This document shows positions 52,515 through 61,086 of a DNA stretch of 64,000 nucleotides, piece by piece (the stretch's first letter is position 1; every line of letters begins with the position of its first letter). Under the pieces are notes generated by a model, which made no database searches, had not been told where the DNA came from, and worked only from the letters and a program-made list of their open reading frames with translations. The translations under genes and the position numbers were made by a program. Source of the DNA: JAWLAT01 sp041395325 (GTDB lineage Bacteria; Pseudomonadota; Gammaproteobacteria; Xanthomonadales; SZUA-5); assembly GCA_041395325.1 (NCBI GenBank), contig JAWLAT010000028.1, positions 1-64,000 on the forward strand. The letters run 5' to 3'.

Positions 52515-52601
52515 CAACGGGCGTCCGGGGGCGAGGAAAGACCGCGCATTATCCAGCAAAGGTATGACGGGGCAAACCGCTGTGGGGCTGAAAGTGGACT
52601 G

Positions 52602-52875
52602 CTAGGGATCCTCTGAACAAGTCGCGTGAGCCGCGTTGCGTCCCAGATCGTTCGCAGCAAGGCGTCGTTTCGGCAAGGCGTAGTCGTTCTACGGCGCCGA
52701 AATGCAACGCAGCTGCGGGCGATCTGGGGCGCAACCCTTCGGGACGGGGCTGAAAAGACCGCCAGCGGCGTCAGTCACCTCGCCCAGAGCGCAGGCTATG
52801 AGCTTCGGTGCCTTCCTACCTGGCGACCTTTTCAGCCGCCGTCGCGGCCACGGGACTTGTTCAGAGGATCCCTAG
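52602..52875. mobile_element. 274-bp MITE-like element with perfect 22-bp terminal inverted repeats
   Basis: The left end (52602-52623) starts CTAGGGATCCTCTGAACAAG and the right end (52854-52875) is its exact reverse complement over 22 bp. The interior is AT-poor, has further inverted stretches (for example ACGCCTTGCCGAA near 52670-52690 with a complementary partner) and codes for nothing. The right end abuts a heptamer array. A decayed right end lies at 32561-32603. The transposase that moves it is not in the window. Confidence 0.85.
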
Positions 52876-53044
52876 GGCCCAGGGCTCAGGGCCCAGGGCC
52901 CAGTGCGATGTGGCTCGGTGGTGTTTGGGAGGACTGGCGTCACTCGCTCACCGTCGAGCGACCGACGAGGGCTCGGCGCCACCATACGCACGTTCAGAAG
53001 CCGCGAGCACCCTGTCTGGGCCCTGGGCCCTATGCCCTGGGCCC
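52875..53044. repeat. Heptamer inverted pair around 114-bp spacer
   Basis: Forward units GGGCCCA, GGGCTCA, GGGCCCA, GGGCCCA at 52875-52902 face the inverted set TGGGCCC, TGGGCCC, TATGCCC, TGGGCCC at 53017-53044. The 114-bp spacer has no open gene. The forward array starts at the last base of the MITE. The remaining 80 bases to the next start codon carry a possible GAGGAG ribosome-binding site but no other feature. Confidence 0.85.
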
Positions 53045-53126
53045 TACGCCACCCCCTGACCTTCGACACTGTTCACTGTGTTAGATCACTAGCACACTAA
53101 GCTTCCCAACCCCGAGGAGCACCCTC

Positions 53127-54038
53127 ATGAAGCGACATCTCCTGCCCCTGGCGCTGGCCCTGGCGGTCGGCATCGGCATCGGTGGCACCATCCCCAGCGC
53201 CCAGGCGGCCAGCATCGCCGCCACCCAGGCCGCGCCCGATCCCGCGGTGCAGCTGCGCAACGCGATCGACCATCTGCGTCACAACGATCTGGTGTCGCTG
53301 GTGCAGACCATGCTGCCGCCGGCCAAGTATCAGATGCTGCAGGGCGCCTACGAGATCAAGCGCAACGAACCGCTGTCCGATCATGATCGCGAGGAGTTCG
53401 CCGAAGGCTTCGGTCGCTTCACCGCACCGGATGCCGTCGATCAGCTGATGGCCGAGATCGAGCCCAAGCTGGACAAGGCGCGTCCGCAGGCCGAAGGCGC
53501 CATCCTGATGGCGCTGGGCGCGATGCAGATGGCCGTCGCCTCGCCGGAGAGCGATCTCACCGACGAACAACGCGCAGCCATTCGGCTGGCCATGCCGGGC
53601 TTCGAACGCTGGGTCAAGGGCACCGACTTCCTCAGTTCCAGCCGCATGCGTCAGGCGCTGACGCTGGTTACCGACGCCGCCCGCCAGACCGGCCTGGGCA
53701 CACTAGATGACGTCCAGCAGCTGCCGCTGGAGCAGGTGCTGATCCGCGGCGGCAATGTGCTGGCGGCGGTCAAGCAGGCGGTGCGCCTGTATGGCCTGGA
53801 CCTGGACGCCATCGCCGACAGCGCCTACCTGGAAGTGGTCAGCATCGACGGCGATCAGGCCACCGTCCGCGGCACCGTCACCGTCTTCGATGCCCCGCTG
53901 ACCAAAGAGTTCGACCTGGTTCTGGTCGAAGGCCGCTGGTACGGCCGCGAAATGGCCCGCGACGTCTTCTACCGTCATGACGAAGACGAACACGGCAGCC
54001 ACGTCGAGATCCACTTCGGCGACGAAGCCGACAGCTGA
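53127..54038 (+). CDS. Periplasmic hypothetical protein, helical
   Basis: The 303-residue protein has a clear signal peptide (KRHLLPLALALAVGIGIGGTIPSAQA, cleaved near residue 27). The mature part is largely helical, with DLVSLVQTMLPPAKYQMLQGAYE, DREEFAEGFGRFTAPDAVDQLMAEI and PEGAILMALGAMQM-like (AEGAILMALGAMQMAVA) stretches, and a C-terminal beta segment ending with an acidic, His-rich tail (RHDEDEHGSHVEIHFGDEADS). A GAGGAG ribosome-binding site precedes the ATG. I do not recognise the family. Confidence 0.75.
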   Translation: MKRHLLPLALALAVGIGIGGTIPSAQAASIAATQAAPDPAVQLRNAIDHLRHNDLVSLVQTMLPPAKYQMLQGAYEIKRNEPLSDHDREEFAEGFGRFTAPDAVDQLMAEIEPKLDKARPQAEGAILMALGAMQMAVASPESDLTDEQRAAIRLAMPGFERWVKGTDFLSSSRMRQALTLVTDAARQTGLGTLDDVQQLPLEQVLIRGGNVLAAVKQAVRLYGLDLDAIADSAYLEVVSIDGDQATVRGTVTVFDAPLTKEFDLVLVEGRWYGREMARDVFYRHDEDEHGSHVEIHFGDEADS

Positions 54039-54759
54039 GCTGAAAGCGGGTTGAGGTGAAGCGCCGGTCCTTGCTTTCGGCAGTCGCAGCGAGGAAGGGC
54101 CGGCGCTCTCGACCTTGAGAATGGTGAATCCTGTTCGTCCGACCTCAGCCGTGGCCGGTGTTGCGGAGCGCTGTGCTGACGCGCTTTCCAGCACCCAAGC
54201 CAAGAGCGTTCGATCACAGATCGAACCCACAAGAGACTGATACCCAGTCTGTCTAGCCAGCACCGGCATCCATTCCAGACCAAGCGCTGTCCTTGCCCCG
54301 ACTTTGGTGGGTCAGCGCTTTGCGCTGACGCTCTTCCCGATCCCGATACCCAAAGCGTTCGATCACAGATCGAACCCACGAAAGAATCCGCCCACTCTGC
54401 GCTGCCCAGTTTCTGCCCACTCTGCGCTGTCCAGCGCTGGCTGCATCCCAGCCCGGGCAGCAATCGGCGCAATACGCGCGCCCGCTTCTCCCCCTCCCTT
54501 GCGCCGAAGGCGGAGGGGAGGGCCGGGGTGGGGTCAGCTTCTGGCTCCGGCTCCGGCTCCGGCACCCGCTCTGGCTCTGGCTATGGCTCCGGCTCCGGCT
54601 CTGGCGCCTGCTTTCCGAACCGCCGCATCACCCACTCCAAATCACCCCACCACTGACACCACCCTGTCCCCAACCCTGCCCCGCCGCCACCGATCCACCG
54701 CCCGCCCCACCAGCAGCGGCGTAGACTGGCAAGCTCGAAACCGTGATTGGGAGGTCACT
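54039..54759. repeat. Repeat-rich 721-base intergenic region
   Basis: Two near-identical hairpins GTTCGATCACAGATCGAAC sit at 54207-54225 and 54357-54375, each followed by CCCAC. A stem GTCAGCGC/GCGCTGAC lies at 54311-54329, and a CTCCCCCTCC..GGAGGGGAGG element at 54488-54535. A GGCTCC/GGCTCT hexamer array spans 54541-54606. These resemble BIME/REP elements. No gene was found; the open frames here only read through the repeats. Confidence 0.8.
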
Positions 54760-55347
54760 ATGCACAAGCGTTGGATGCTGAGCCTGCTCACCCTGGCCCT
54801 GCCGCTGGCCGTCACCGCGCAAGACGCGCCGCCGATGTCGGCCGAGGAACAGGCCATGATGGAGGCCTACCAGAAGGCCGGCACACCCGGTCCCGAACAC
54901 GCCCGGCTGGCCGCTTCCGTCGGCGACTATCTGCTCTCGATCAAGACCTATCAGGCCCCTGGTGCCGAACCCATGCACGACGTCGGCAAGGCCCGCCGCT
55001 ACATGAATCTCGCGGGCCGCGTGCTGGTCGAAGAAGTCGATTCGGCCATGATGGGTCAGTCCTTCGCCGGCTATGGGATGACCGGCTTCGACAATGTCAG
55101 CGGCCGCTACTGGTCCACCTGGAACGACAGCATGACCACCGGCGTGATGGTCAGCGACGGCAGCTGTGACGCCAGTGGTGCCTGCGAGTTCAGCGGCACC
55201 TACAACGACCCCATCACCAGGCAGCCGATCAGCTCGCGGATGACCTCCAAACCCGCCGGCGACGGCGTGGAGATCTTCCACATGTACGGCCCCGGCCCGG
55301 ACGGCAAGGAAATGCTGATGATGGAGATCACCTACACCCGGCAGTAG
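54760..55347 (+). CDS. DUF1579 family secreted protein
   Basis: The 195-residue protein has a signal peptide (RWMLSLLTLALPLAVTAQDA). The mature part (about 23-195) has the DUF1579 lipocalin-like pattern: a DY.LSIKTYQAPGAEPMHDVGKA segment, then the strand-rich FDNVSGRYWSTWNDSMTTGVMVSDGSCDASGACEFSGTYNDP and a closing MYGPGPDGKEMLMMEITYTRQ. Function is unknown; related proteins are periplasmic. The ATG at 54760 has a GGGAGGTCAC ribosome-binding site five bases before it. Confidence 0.85.
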   Translation: MHKRWMLSLLTLALPLAVTAQDAPPMSAEEQAMMEAYQKAGTPGPEHARLAASVGDYLLSIKTYQAPGAEPMHDVGKARRYMNLAGRVLVEEVDSAMMGQSFAGYGMTGFDNVSGRYWSTWNDSMTTGVMVSDGSCDASGACEFSGTYNDPITRQPISSRMTSKPAGDGVEIFHMYGPGPDGKEMLMMEITYTRQ

Positions 55348-55507
55348 GACCGCGACCCATCTCCGCCTGCCCGAATGCCCACCCGGCCTCGGGCAGGCCG
55401 TCAACCCGGAGTGCAGGCCCAGCGAGCGACCAGTCGCTCGGCCTCGACCGGCACCGCGCCAAAATGCACCAGCCGATTGCCGGCAGCCGTCAAACAGGAG
55501 TTCGCTG

Positions 55508-57025
55508 ATGTCCAAGCCCAGCGCCATTCTGGCCCTGATCCTGACGCTGCTCGGATTACCTGCCGTCTGCTCGGAGTCGGCGCCGGCCGCCGACGCGCAT
55601 GCACTGCTCGAGCGCTTTGTCACTGCCTTCAACGCCGGCGACTTCGACACCATGGCAGCGTTTTACGCCGACGCCGCAACGGCTGCGTTCAATCAACGCA
55701 TGGATGCACAGGAGCAGCGCGCGCTCCACACCAGGTTGACCGGCATGCTGGGCAAGCTCACGCTCAAGAAGATCGAGACGGTGAGTTCAGACCAGGTGCG
55801 ACTGCTGGCCGACGCAACCGTTCCCGGGAAGCTCGCCGAGCTCCGCTTTACCTTGCTGGGCGACCCGCCGCGCATCGAGACTTTCCGCGTAGGGATACCG
55901 CCGGGCCCCGAAACCGCCTCGCGCGAAGCAGAATCCTCGGAGGCGACGCACGTAGCCGAAATGCCGGCCGCCGACGCTGGCCCCTTCGCATTCCTCACCG
56001 CAGCCCAGGGTATCCATCAATCCCAGCTGCTGGTTCAGGCAGACCACAGCCTGTTGCTGGTCTGGGTCCAGAAAGGATCGGATGGTACCGGTCTGTACGC
56101 TGCCCGGGAGCAGGACGACGGCAGCTTTTCAGCGCCGCTGCAGATCAATCGAGCGCCGCTCAATCCCTACGTCGGCGACGAGGCCCGACCGAGCGTCGCC
56201 GTCGCGCCGGACGGGTCCATCGCGGTGGCCTGGACTGCCGCCACGGGCGACATCATGCTCGCTGTGGGCAGCGATTACGGACGCCGGTTCGAGCCGCCCG
56301 TCAAGCTCAACCAGGACGACAAGCAGGCGCAACGAACCATGCCCTCGGTCGCCATTTCGCCCGATGGGGTCGCCCACGCCGTCTGGCTGGATGCACGCAC
56401 CGCCCCGGAAGGGATGGAGGAACCCTCCAACCTCTACCTCGCCAGCGTCAGCGCGGGCGTCGTCGAGGAACGCAACCTCACCGCCAACCAGGAAACGACC
56501 GTTTGCGGGTGTTGCCGACCCTTCATCGCGTTCGACGATGGCGGGCACTGCGATATCGCTTTTCGCAATGTCAGCGAGGCCGGCTATCGCGACATTTCCC
56601 GGATCAGCGGCACGATCGGCGCACTCAGCGAGCCGCAGCCCACCAGTCCGCCGATCTGGAAGTTGGGCGGCTGCCCGTCGGCCGGACCGATCGTCGCCGA
56701 AGGCGGGACGCTGTGGAAAGACGCCTCCACCGGTGACTGGCGCCTGCTCTGGGCCACCGACGCCAAACGCGACCCGCTCGCGCTGTTCAGCGATCGCACA
56801 AACCTCGCTTTCACCACGCCCCCGCGGAGCGTCAGCGGCAAGGACGAATGGGTGCTGGTAGGCGCCAACCCCAACGGGCTGATCGCCACCTTCGACGACG
56901 GCGCCTGGCAAATCGTGCGCGACGATCTACCGCCCTGGGCCACCAGTGCAGCCGCCAGAGACGGCCAGTTGATCCTGCTCGGCAATCGCAAGGGGCAATT
57001 GCTGACAGCGCGCCTGGCGCTCTAG
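55508..57025 (+). CDS. Exported sialidase/BNR-type beta-propeller protein with N-terminal NTF2-like region
   Basis: The 505-residue protein has a signal peptide (AILALILTLLGLPAVCS). Residues about 30-140 look like an SnoaL/NTF2-like fold (ALLERFVTAFNAGDFDTMAAFYAD). The remainder is a repeat-rich beta-propeller similar to bacterial sialidase-like BNR proteins, with VAPDGSIAVAWTAATGDI and VAISPDGVAHAVWLDAR repeats and a TTVCGCCRPFIAFDDGGH motif (CGCCRP). No sialidase catalytic arginine triad can be confirmed. AGGAG lies eight bases before the ATG. A DoxX-type gene starts 19 bases after the stop. Confidence 0.75.
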   Translation: MSKPSAILALILTLLGLPAVCSESAPAADAHALLERFVTAFNAGDFDTMAAFYADAATAAFNQRMDAQEQRALHTRLTGMLGKLTLKKIETVSSDQVRLLADATVPGKLAELRFTLLGDPPRIETFRVGIPPGPETASREAESSEATHVAEMPAADAGPFAFLTAAQGIHQSQLLVQADHSLLLVWVQKGSDGTGLYAAREQDDGSFSAPLQINRAPLNPYVGDEARPSVAVAPDGSIAVAWTAATGDIMLAVGSDYGRRFEPPVKLNQDDKQAQRTMPSVAISPDGVAHAVWLDARTAPEGMEEPSNLYLASVSAGVVEERNLTANQETTVCGCCRPFIAFDDGGHCDIAFRNVSEAGYRDISRISGTIGALSEPQPTSPPIWKLGGCPSAGPIVAEGGTLWKDASTGDWRLLWATDAKRDPLALFSDRTNLAFTTPPRSVSGKDEWVLVGANPNGLIATFDDGAWQIVRDDLPPWATSAAARDGQLILLGNRKGQLLTARLAL

Positions 57026-57044
57026 CACATCGCAGCGACCATCG

Positions 57045-57434
57045 ATGCCGACGAGCGCTGCCCAACCCGGGCTGGTCGCCAGACTCAGCCAATGGTCGCT
57101 GGCCCTGTTCTTCGTGCTTGCAGGGACACTTCATTTTCTGTTTACCGCGCATTACGTCGCGATCATGCCGCCGTGGCTACCTGCGCAGCATGCGCTGGTC
57201 ATCGTCAGCGGCCTGTTCGAATTTGCCGGCGGCGTGGGGTTGCTGATCAACCCCTGCCGGCGCCTGGCTGGCCTGGGTCTGATCGCACTGTGTCTGGCGG
57301 TGCTGCCAGCCAACGTACAGATGCTGCTGAACGCCCAAGCCGACAACGCCTCCGCCAGTTGGCTGGCGCTGCTCTGGCTGCGGCTCCCGCTTCAGGGCTT
57401 GTTGATTGTGTGGATCTGGCGCGTTTGGGACTAG
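57045..57434 (+). CDS. DoxX-like small membrane protein
   Basis: The 129-residue protein has four hydrophobic helices with the DoxX/DUF-like pattern SLALFFVLAGTLHFLFTAHYVAIMPPWLPAQ, VSGLFEFAGGVGLLI, LGLIALCLAVLPANVQMLL and LLWLRLPLQGLLIVWIW. DoxX members act with thiol or thiosulfate oxidation and membrane stress in other bacteria; here the role is unknown. Coexpression with the upstream propeller gene (19-base gap) is likely. Confidence 0.82.
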   Translation: MPTSAAQPGLVARLSQWSLALFFVLAGTLHFLFTAHYVAIMPPWLPAQHALVIVSGLFEFAGGVGLLINPCRRLAGLGLIALCLAVLPANVQMLLNAQADNASASWLALLWLRLPLQGLLIVWIWRVWD

Positions 57435-57814
57435 GATTCGAACCTGTCGCATAGCGCATTGTTTTATATGGCTATTGCGAAACCATCGTTCCGCAAAACC
57501 CAACATAACAACCCACCAGATTGCCTCGCTGTGATGGTGCCTGGGTCAGCGTGGGACTGGCGCAATTGCCAACTCCCTCCTTTCGACTGCCAGCCACCCG
57601 AAGTCTTGGTCTGACCATGTGGGACTGGAGCCGATAGCTGCTGCGAGCGCATTCCAAATCCTCCCGCGCGCATTCTGAAGAAAGAGTCTGACCGGCCGGC
57701 GATTCTGACGATTTTTCTCGGAATCTGAAGGTTTTCCTGCATCCCCTCTCGCCACAAACATCCGCTGGGCCGGGACAACTGGAGCGACAGATCCGTCGGC
57801 AATCGCACCCCGCC
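57435..57814. other. 380-base intergenic region, nothing recognised
   Basis: Between the DoxX-like gene and the convergent Fic gene. No clear terminator, promoter or repeat array was seen. A short TTTTTCTCGGAATCTGAAGGTTTT stretch (57711-57734) is AT-rich but unremarkable. Confidence 0.6.
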
Positions 57815-59002
57815 CTACAATTCCGTCCCCTCCCGCAACCGATCCAGATAGCGCCAATACATCCACGCCCGATCGCGTTGGCGGCCGGTCGTCTCTTTCA
57901 GCACGCCCACTTGCACCAGCAGCTCGATCGCCCGTCCCGCCGTCGGCTTGCTGACTTCCAACTGCTCGACGACGAAGGCCACCGAGACGATCGGATGGCG
58001 CGGCAACAACTCGAACAATCGCAGCGCCGCGACTGAGGTTGCAGAGGTCTGCAGCACGCGTTGACGATCCTCCGTCACCAGCGCAAAAAGCTCCCGCGCC
58101 GAGTTCGCCGCCTCGGTCGCCACGCTGGCCACACCATCGAGGAAGAAGCGCATCCAGCCTTCCCAGTCACCGCGCGTTCGTACTGAACCCAACCGCTCGT
58201 AGTACTCGGACCGATAACGCTTGAAGTGCAGGCTCAGGTACAGCAGCGGCTGACTGAGCAACTGCCAGTGCTCCAGCAGCAGCGTGATCAACAAGCGGCC
58301 GATGCGTCCGTTGCCGTCCAGATAGGGATGGATGGTCTCGAACTGCACATGCGCCAGGCCAGCGCGGAGCAACGGCGGCAGCGCGTCGCTGCCATGCAGG
58401 TACTTCTCCAGATCCGACAACAGCCCGCCCAAGCGATGCGGCGGTGGCGGCACGAAAGCGGCGAGCCCCGGGCGCGAGCCACCGATCCAGTTCTGCGACC
58501 GCCGCACTTCGCCCGGCTGCTTGTCGGCACCGCGCACACCCTGCATCAGCCGCGCATGGGTTTGGTTGAGCAGCCGCAGCGACAACGGCAATCCATCAGG
58601 ATCGGCGAGCTGAGTCCGGGCGTGCTTGAGCGCATCGAGGTAGTTGCAGACCTCCTCCACATCCGCCTCGCCAGCCTGCACATCCGCGCCTGCCTCAAGG
58701 CCCAGCAAGTCGACCAAGGTGGCCTGCGTCCCCTCGATCTGCGAGGACAACACCGCCTCCTTGCGCACGAAGGCATAGACGAACCAGTCCAACGAGGGAA
58801 TCATCTCGCCAGCCGTCTCCAACCGCGCCAAAGCCAGCTCCGCCACCCGCAAACGCTCGCCCAGGTCCGCATCCACCACCAGCGGAGGCTGCGCCGGCGG
58901 CAACGGCAGCGGGACAAAAGCCGACACGGTCTCGCCAGCTGTCGTGACCTGCTCATAGCTGCCAGTGTTGCGCTGGCTTGGGGGCGATTGGGTTGGGAAC
59001 AC
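57815..59002 (-). CDS. Fic family protein (AMPylase) with C-terminal winged helix
   Basis: The 395-residue protein has the Fic catalytic motif HPYLDGNGRIGR (residues 225-236) and a class II inhibitory helix SSQIEG (86-91; the glutamate fits the [S/T]xxxE[G/N] pattern). Fic proteins transfer AMP to target proteins. The C-terminal 60 residues (HPIVSVAFVVEQLEVSKPTAGRAIELLVQVGVLKETTG) form a winged-helix DNA-binding domain, as in many chromosomal Fic proteins of the Fic/DUF4172-like class; autoregulation is plausible. N-terminus is MFPTQSPPS; other starts are possible. Targets unknown. Confidence 0.9.
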   Translation of the reverse strand: MFPTQSPPSQRNTGSYEQVTTAGETVSAFVPLPLPPAQPPLVVDADLGERLRVAELALARLETAGEMIPSLDWFVYAFVRKEAVLSSQIEGTQATLVDLLGLEAGADVQAGEADVEEVCNYLDALKHARTQLADPDGLPLSLRLLNQTHARLMQGVRGADKQPGEVRRSQNWIGGSRPGLAAFVPPPPHRLGGLLSDLEKYLHGSDALPPLLRAGLAHVQFETIHPYLDGNGRIGRLLITLLLEHWQLLSQPLLYLSLHFKRYRSEYYERLGSVRTRGDWEGWMRFFLDGVASVATEAANSARELFALVTEDRQRVLQTSATSVAALRLFELLPRHPIVSVAFVVEQLEVSKPTAGRAIELLVQVGVLKETTGRQRDRAWMYWRYLDRLREGTEL

Positions 59003-59022
59003 GGCCTTGACTGCCTCGGGTC

Positions 59023-59073
59023 ATTGATAACGAACTCTTTACCAATGGATGAGCTTAGTCAAGCATTCGTTAC
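59023..59073 (-). promoter_or_regulatory. Candidate operator with three TAACGAA-type half-sites upstream of the Fic gene
   Basis: A 24-bp imperfect palindrome (59023-59046; nine of twelve half-site positions pair, ATTG.TAA.GA) sits 21 bases upstream of the Fic start codon. A third half-site, TAACGAA in inverted orientation (59066-59072), lies 20 bases further. The minus-strand -35-like TTGACT (59054-59059 reversed, near 59057) overlaps. Its position fits autoregulation by the Fic winged helix; there is no experimental support here. Confidence 0.4.
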
Positions 59074-59319
59074 CAGAGCTCGTCAGCGACCTCGCGCCAT
59101 CGTCCCGGCAGACGCCGCCAACCTCACGTAGGAGCTTGCCCTGCGAGCGATGAGCATTCTCGGCAACCGACGCAGGGGCAGGGATTCGCGATCGACAACC
59201 TGGCTCGACATGCCCGTTGCCATGAAACTCCGTCACTCACTGACGGATTCTCATGGTGATCGCCTGCGGCCGTGCTAACCCGCGAGGGCCGCGACTTGGC
59301 TCCACTGAGCCACACCAAC

Positions 59320-61086
59320 TCACCCCGGCCGTGTCCAATCCACCAGCCGCCCCACCCCGTAAAACGGGATCTGCCGAATCCTCGGCAATCCAGCCAGCAT
59401 CAGGGCTGGCACCTTTCGCTCGATCTTCTCGGCAATCAGCTCAGCAAATCGCTCAGCCTGCTGACGGCCGGCGAAGGGTCGAGTCACGGGGTTACCGAGG
59501 AGGTCGATCACCAGCCACCCACGTGCCGAAGACTTGATGCCATAGCGCCAGGCATGGAAGGGAATGGGGATCTCGCGCAGCTCCAGTCCCAGCGCCTTGG
59601 ACAAGGACTTTGCGGCCTCGGGCAGGGTTCGCTTGTAGAGTGCCTCGGGCACGCGGCTGGGTCCCCAGATGCGCTTCTGCATTTCGAATGTGCTCCAGGC
59701 CAGGGCATCGACTCCCATCGCCTGGGCGCGCCAGAGCATGAGCTTGAGTACCAGCAACGGCCATTCCTTGGCGAACGGCGCTGCATGCACCGGGCGTTCG
59801 TTCTTTGGCCATTCGCCACGCGCCTGAGCCACCAGATCGGCATGCCAGTCGCTCTGAACCTCATCCAGGTAGAGCAGTCGCTGACCGTCGCAACTTTCTC
59901 GCACGCTGGTGCGCACATGGGCAAGCACATTGCGCGTGCGGAAGTGACGCGCTCGGTAGTCGCTAGGCCAGTCGTCCAACTGCACCAGCAGCTCGCGATA
60001 CTGCTCGCCGCCACCCGCCACGTAGGCCGACCAGTGCTCCACCGGGTGAGCTCGATACCAGGTGCGAAAATGCTTGCGCATAGCGTCTTCGGCCGCCGCC
60101 ATCGCCTCGGCCAAAGAGGTGTAAGGAGCCGATTTGGCATCGTGAAGGTACCGGCCGCATTCGTCGGCCACGTACCACAGATGTCGCTCGGCGCTGACGA
60201 GGTCAGGAAGCCAGGCTTCCCGAATCAGTCGCCAACCGAAGGTTCGGTGCCGATAGCGAATCAGCGCTCGCCGAATCGCAACCCGATTCTGCGCCCGTCG
60301 GCGCGTTCCCAGCGCGCGCAGATACGGCGGCGCTATTCGCTCGCAGCACTCCTTCCACCCGGATCGACTGAGGTAGCCATGTGCAGACTCGGCGACCAGG
60401 CGCGGCTGCAGGTTGTCGACATCGATCAGCTCCAGCACCCGATCGACCGCAAGCACCTGCTCATCGTCGTACTGCTCCAAACCCTCCAGCAATCCGCTGA
60501 ACGCCAGCTCCTCGGCCTTGATCCCCTTCGCCGCCAGCCCCAGCACCGTTCTGCGCCACTGCGCAACACCGGCGCGCTTCAGACCAGTCGCTCGCACCGC
60601 CGCCGCGAGCAAGCTGACCATCCGCGGAGCGGACAACTCCACCCCGAAGTACGCATCCGGCACCCGCGGCCGCTTGTCGCAGTACGCCCGCCAGAGCTCC
60701 ACCTGCGCCTGCACCCAGCTACTCGCAGCGGGCAGGTCGGGCGACCCGGCATTCTGCAGCTGCATCAGCCAAGACAACGCCGTCATGCCGCGAAAGCGCA
60801 CCGCCGCCGGCCCCGACCCCGGGCTCATCACGTCGATAAGCGCCGCGTAGTCCCAACAACTCGCCCGCTCCGGAAGCACCCGCCGCGAACGTCGATGCCG
60901 CTCATCCCAGCGCATTGCCGAAAGCGCATGGCGATTGCCTTGGGTGTCGACGAAGTAGTCGTTGGCTTCGAATAATCGGGACACGGCGAGCGCGCAGGCA
61001 ACTAATCGACAGAGGGCAGATTCTGCGCGCGGGCGAGAGGCGACGCCACGACTGAGTGCCCCCTGGAGATCCGATGGAAGGGTCAT
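59320..61086 (-). CDS. Uncharacterised protein with EVQSDWH motif, phage polyvalent-protein-like core
   Basis: The 588-residue protein (from MTLPSDLQG; a start 17 codons upstream is open) has an N-terminal helical half of no known family. In its C-terminal half it has LYLDEVQSDWHADL (E409-H415) followed by PFAKEWPLLVLKLMLWRAQAMGVDALAWSTFEMQKR. From memory this is close to a conserved core in phage and plasmid polyvalent proteins (EIQSDWH...PF...W..L.LK...A...G.D..AW). The tryptophan-histidine and acidic residues suggest an enzyme, but none is assigned. It has no signal peptide. It lies 149 bases after a degraded helicase gene on the same strand. Confidence 0.6.
   Translation of the reverse strand: MTLPSDLQGALSRGVASRPRAESALCRLVACALAVSRLFEANDYFVDTQGNRHALSAMRWDERHRRSRRVLPERASCWDYAALIDVMSPGSGPAAVRFRGMTALSWLMQLQNAGSPDLPAASSWVQAQVELWRAYCDKRPRVPDAYFGVELSAPRMVSLLAAAVRATGLKRAGVAQWRRTVLGLAAKGIKAEELAFSGLLEGLEQYDDEQVLAVDRVLELIDVDNLQPRLVAESAHGYLSRSGWKECCERIAPPYLRALGTRRRAQNRVAIRRALIRYRHRTFGWRLIREAWLPDLVSAERHLWYVADECGRYLHDAKSAPYTSLAEAMAAAEDAMRKHFRTWYRAHPVEHWSAYVAGGGEQYRELLVQLDDWPSDYRARHFRTRNVLAHVRTSVRESCDGQRLLYLDEVQSDWHADLVAQARGEWPKNERPVHAAPFAKEWPLLVLKLMLWRAQAMGVDALAWSTFEMQKRIWGPSRVPEALYKRTLPEAAKSLSKALGLELREIPIPFHAWRYGIKSSARGWLVIDLLGNPVTRPFAGRQQAERFAELIAEKIERKVPALMLAGLPRIRQIPFYGVGRLVDWTRPG

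Noticed and set aside
52626..53084. 152-codon plus-strand open frame
   Set aside because: It runs through the MITE and the heptamer arrays and has no coding signature.
54541..54606. Ser-Gly-rich repeat protein segment
   Set aside because: Hexamer DNA repeat in an intergenic region; no start, signal or homologue.
60413..60850. Plus-strand frames opposite the EVQSDWH gene
   Set aside because: Serine-rich antisense noise; the minus-strand frame is longer and has conserved motifs.
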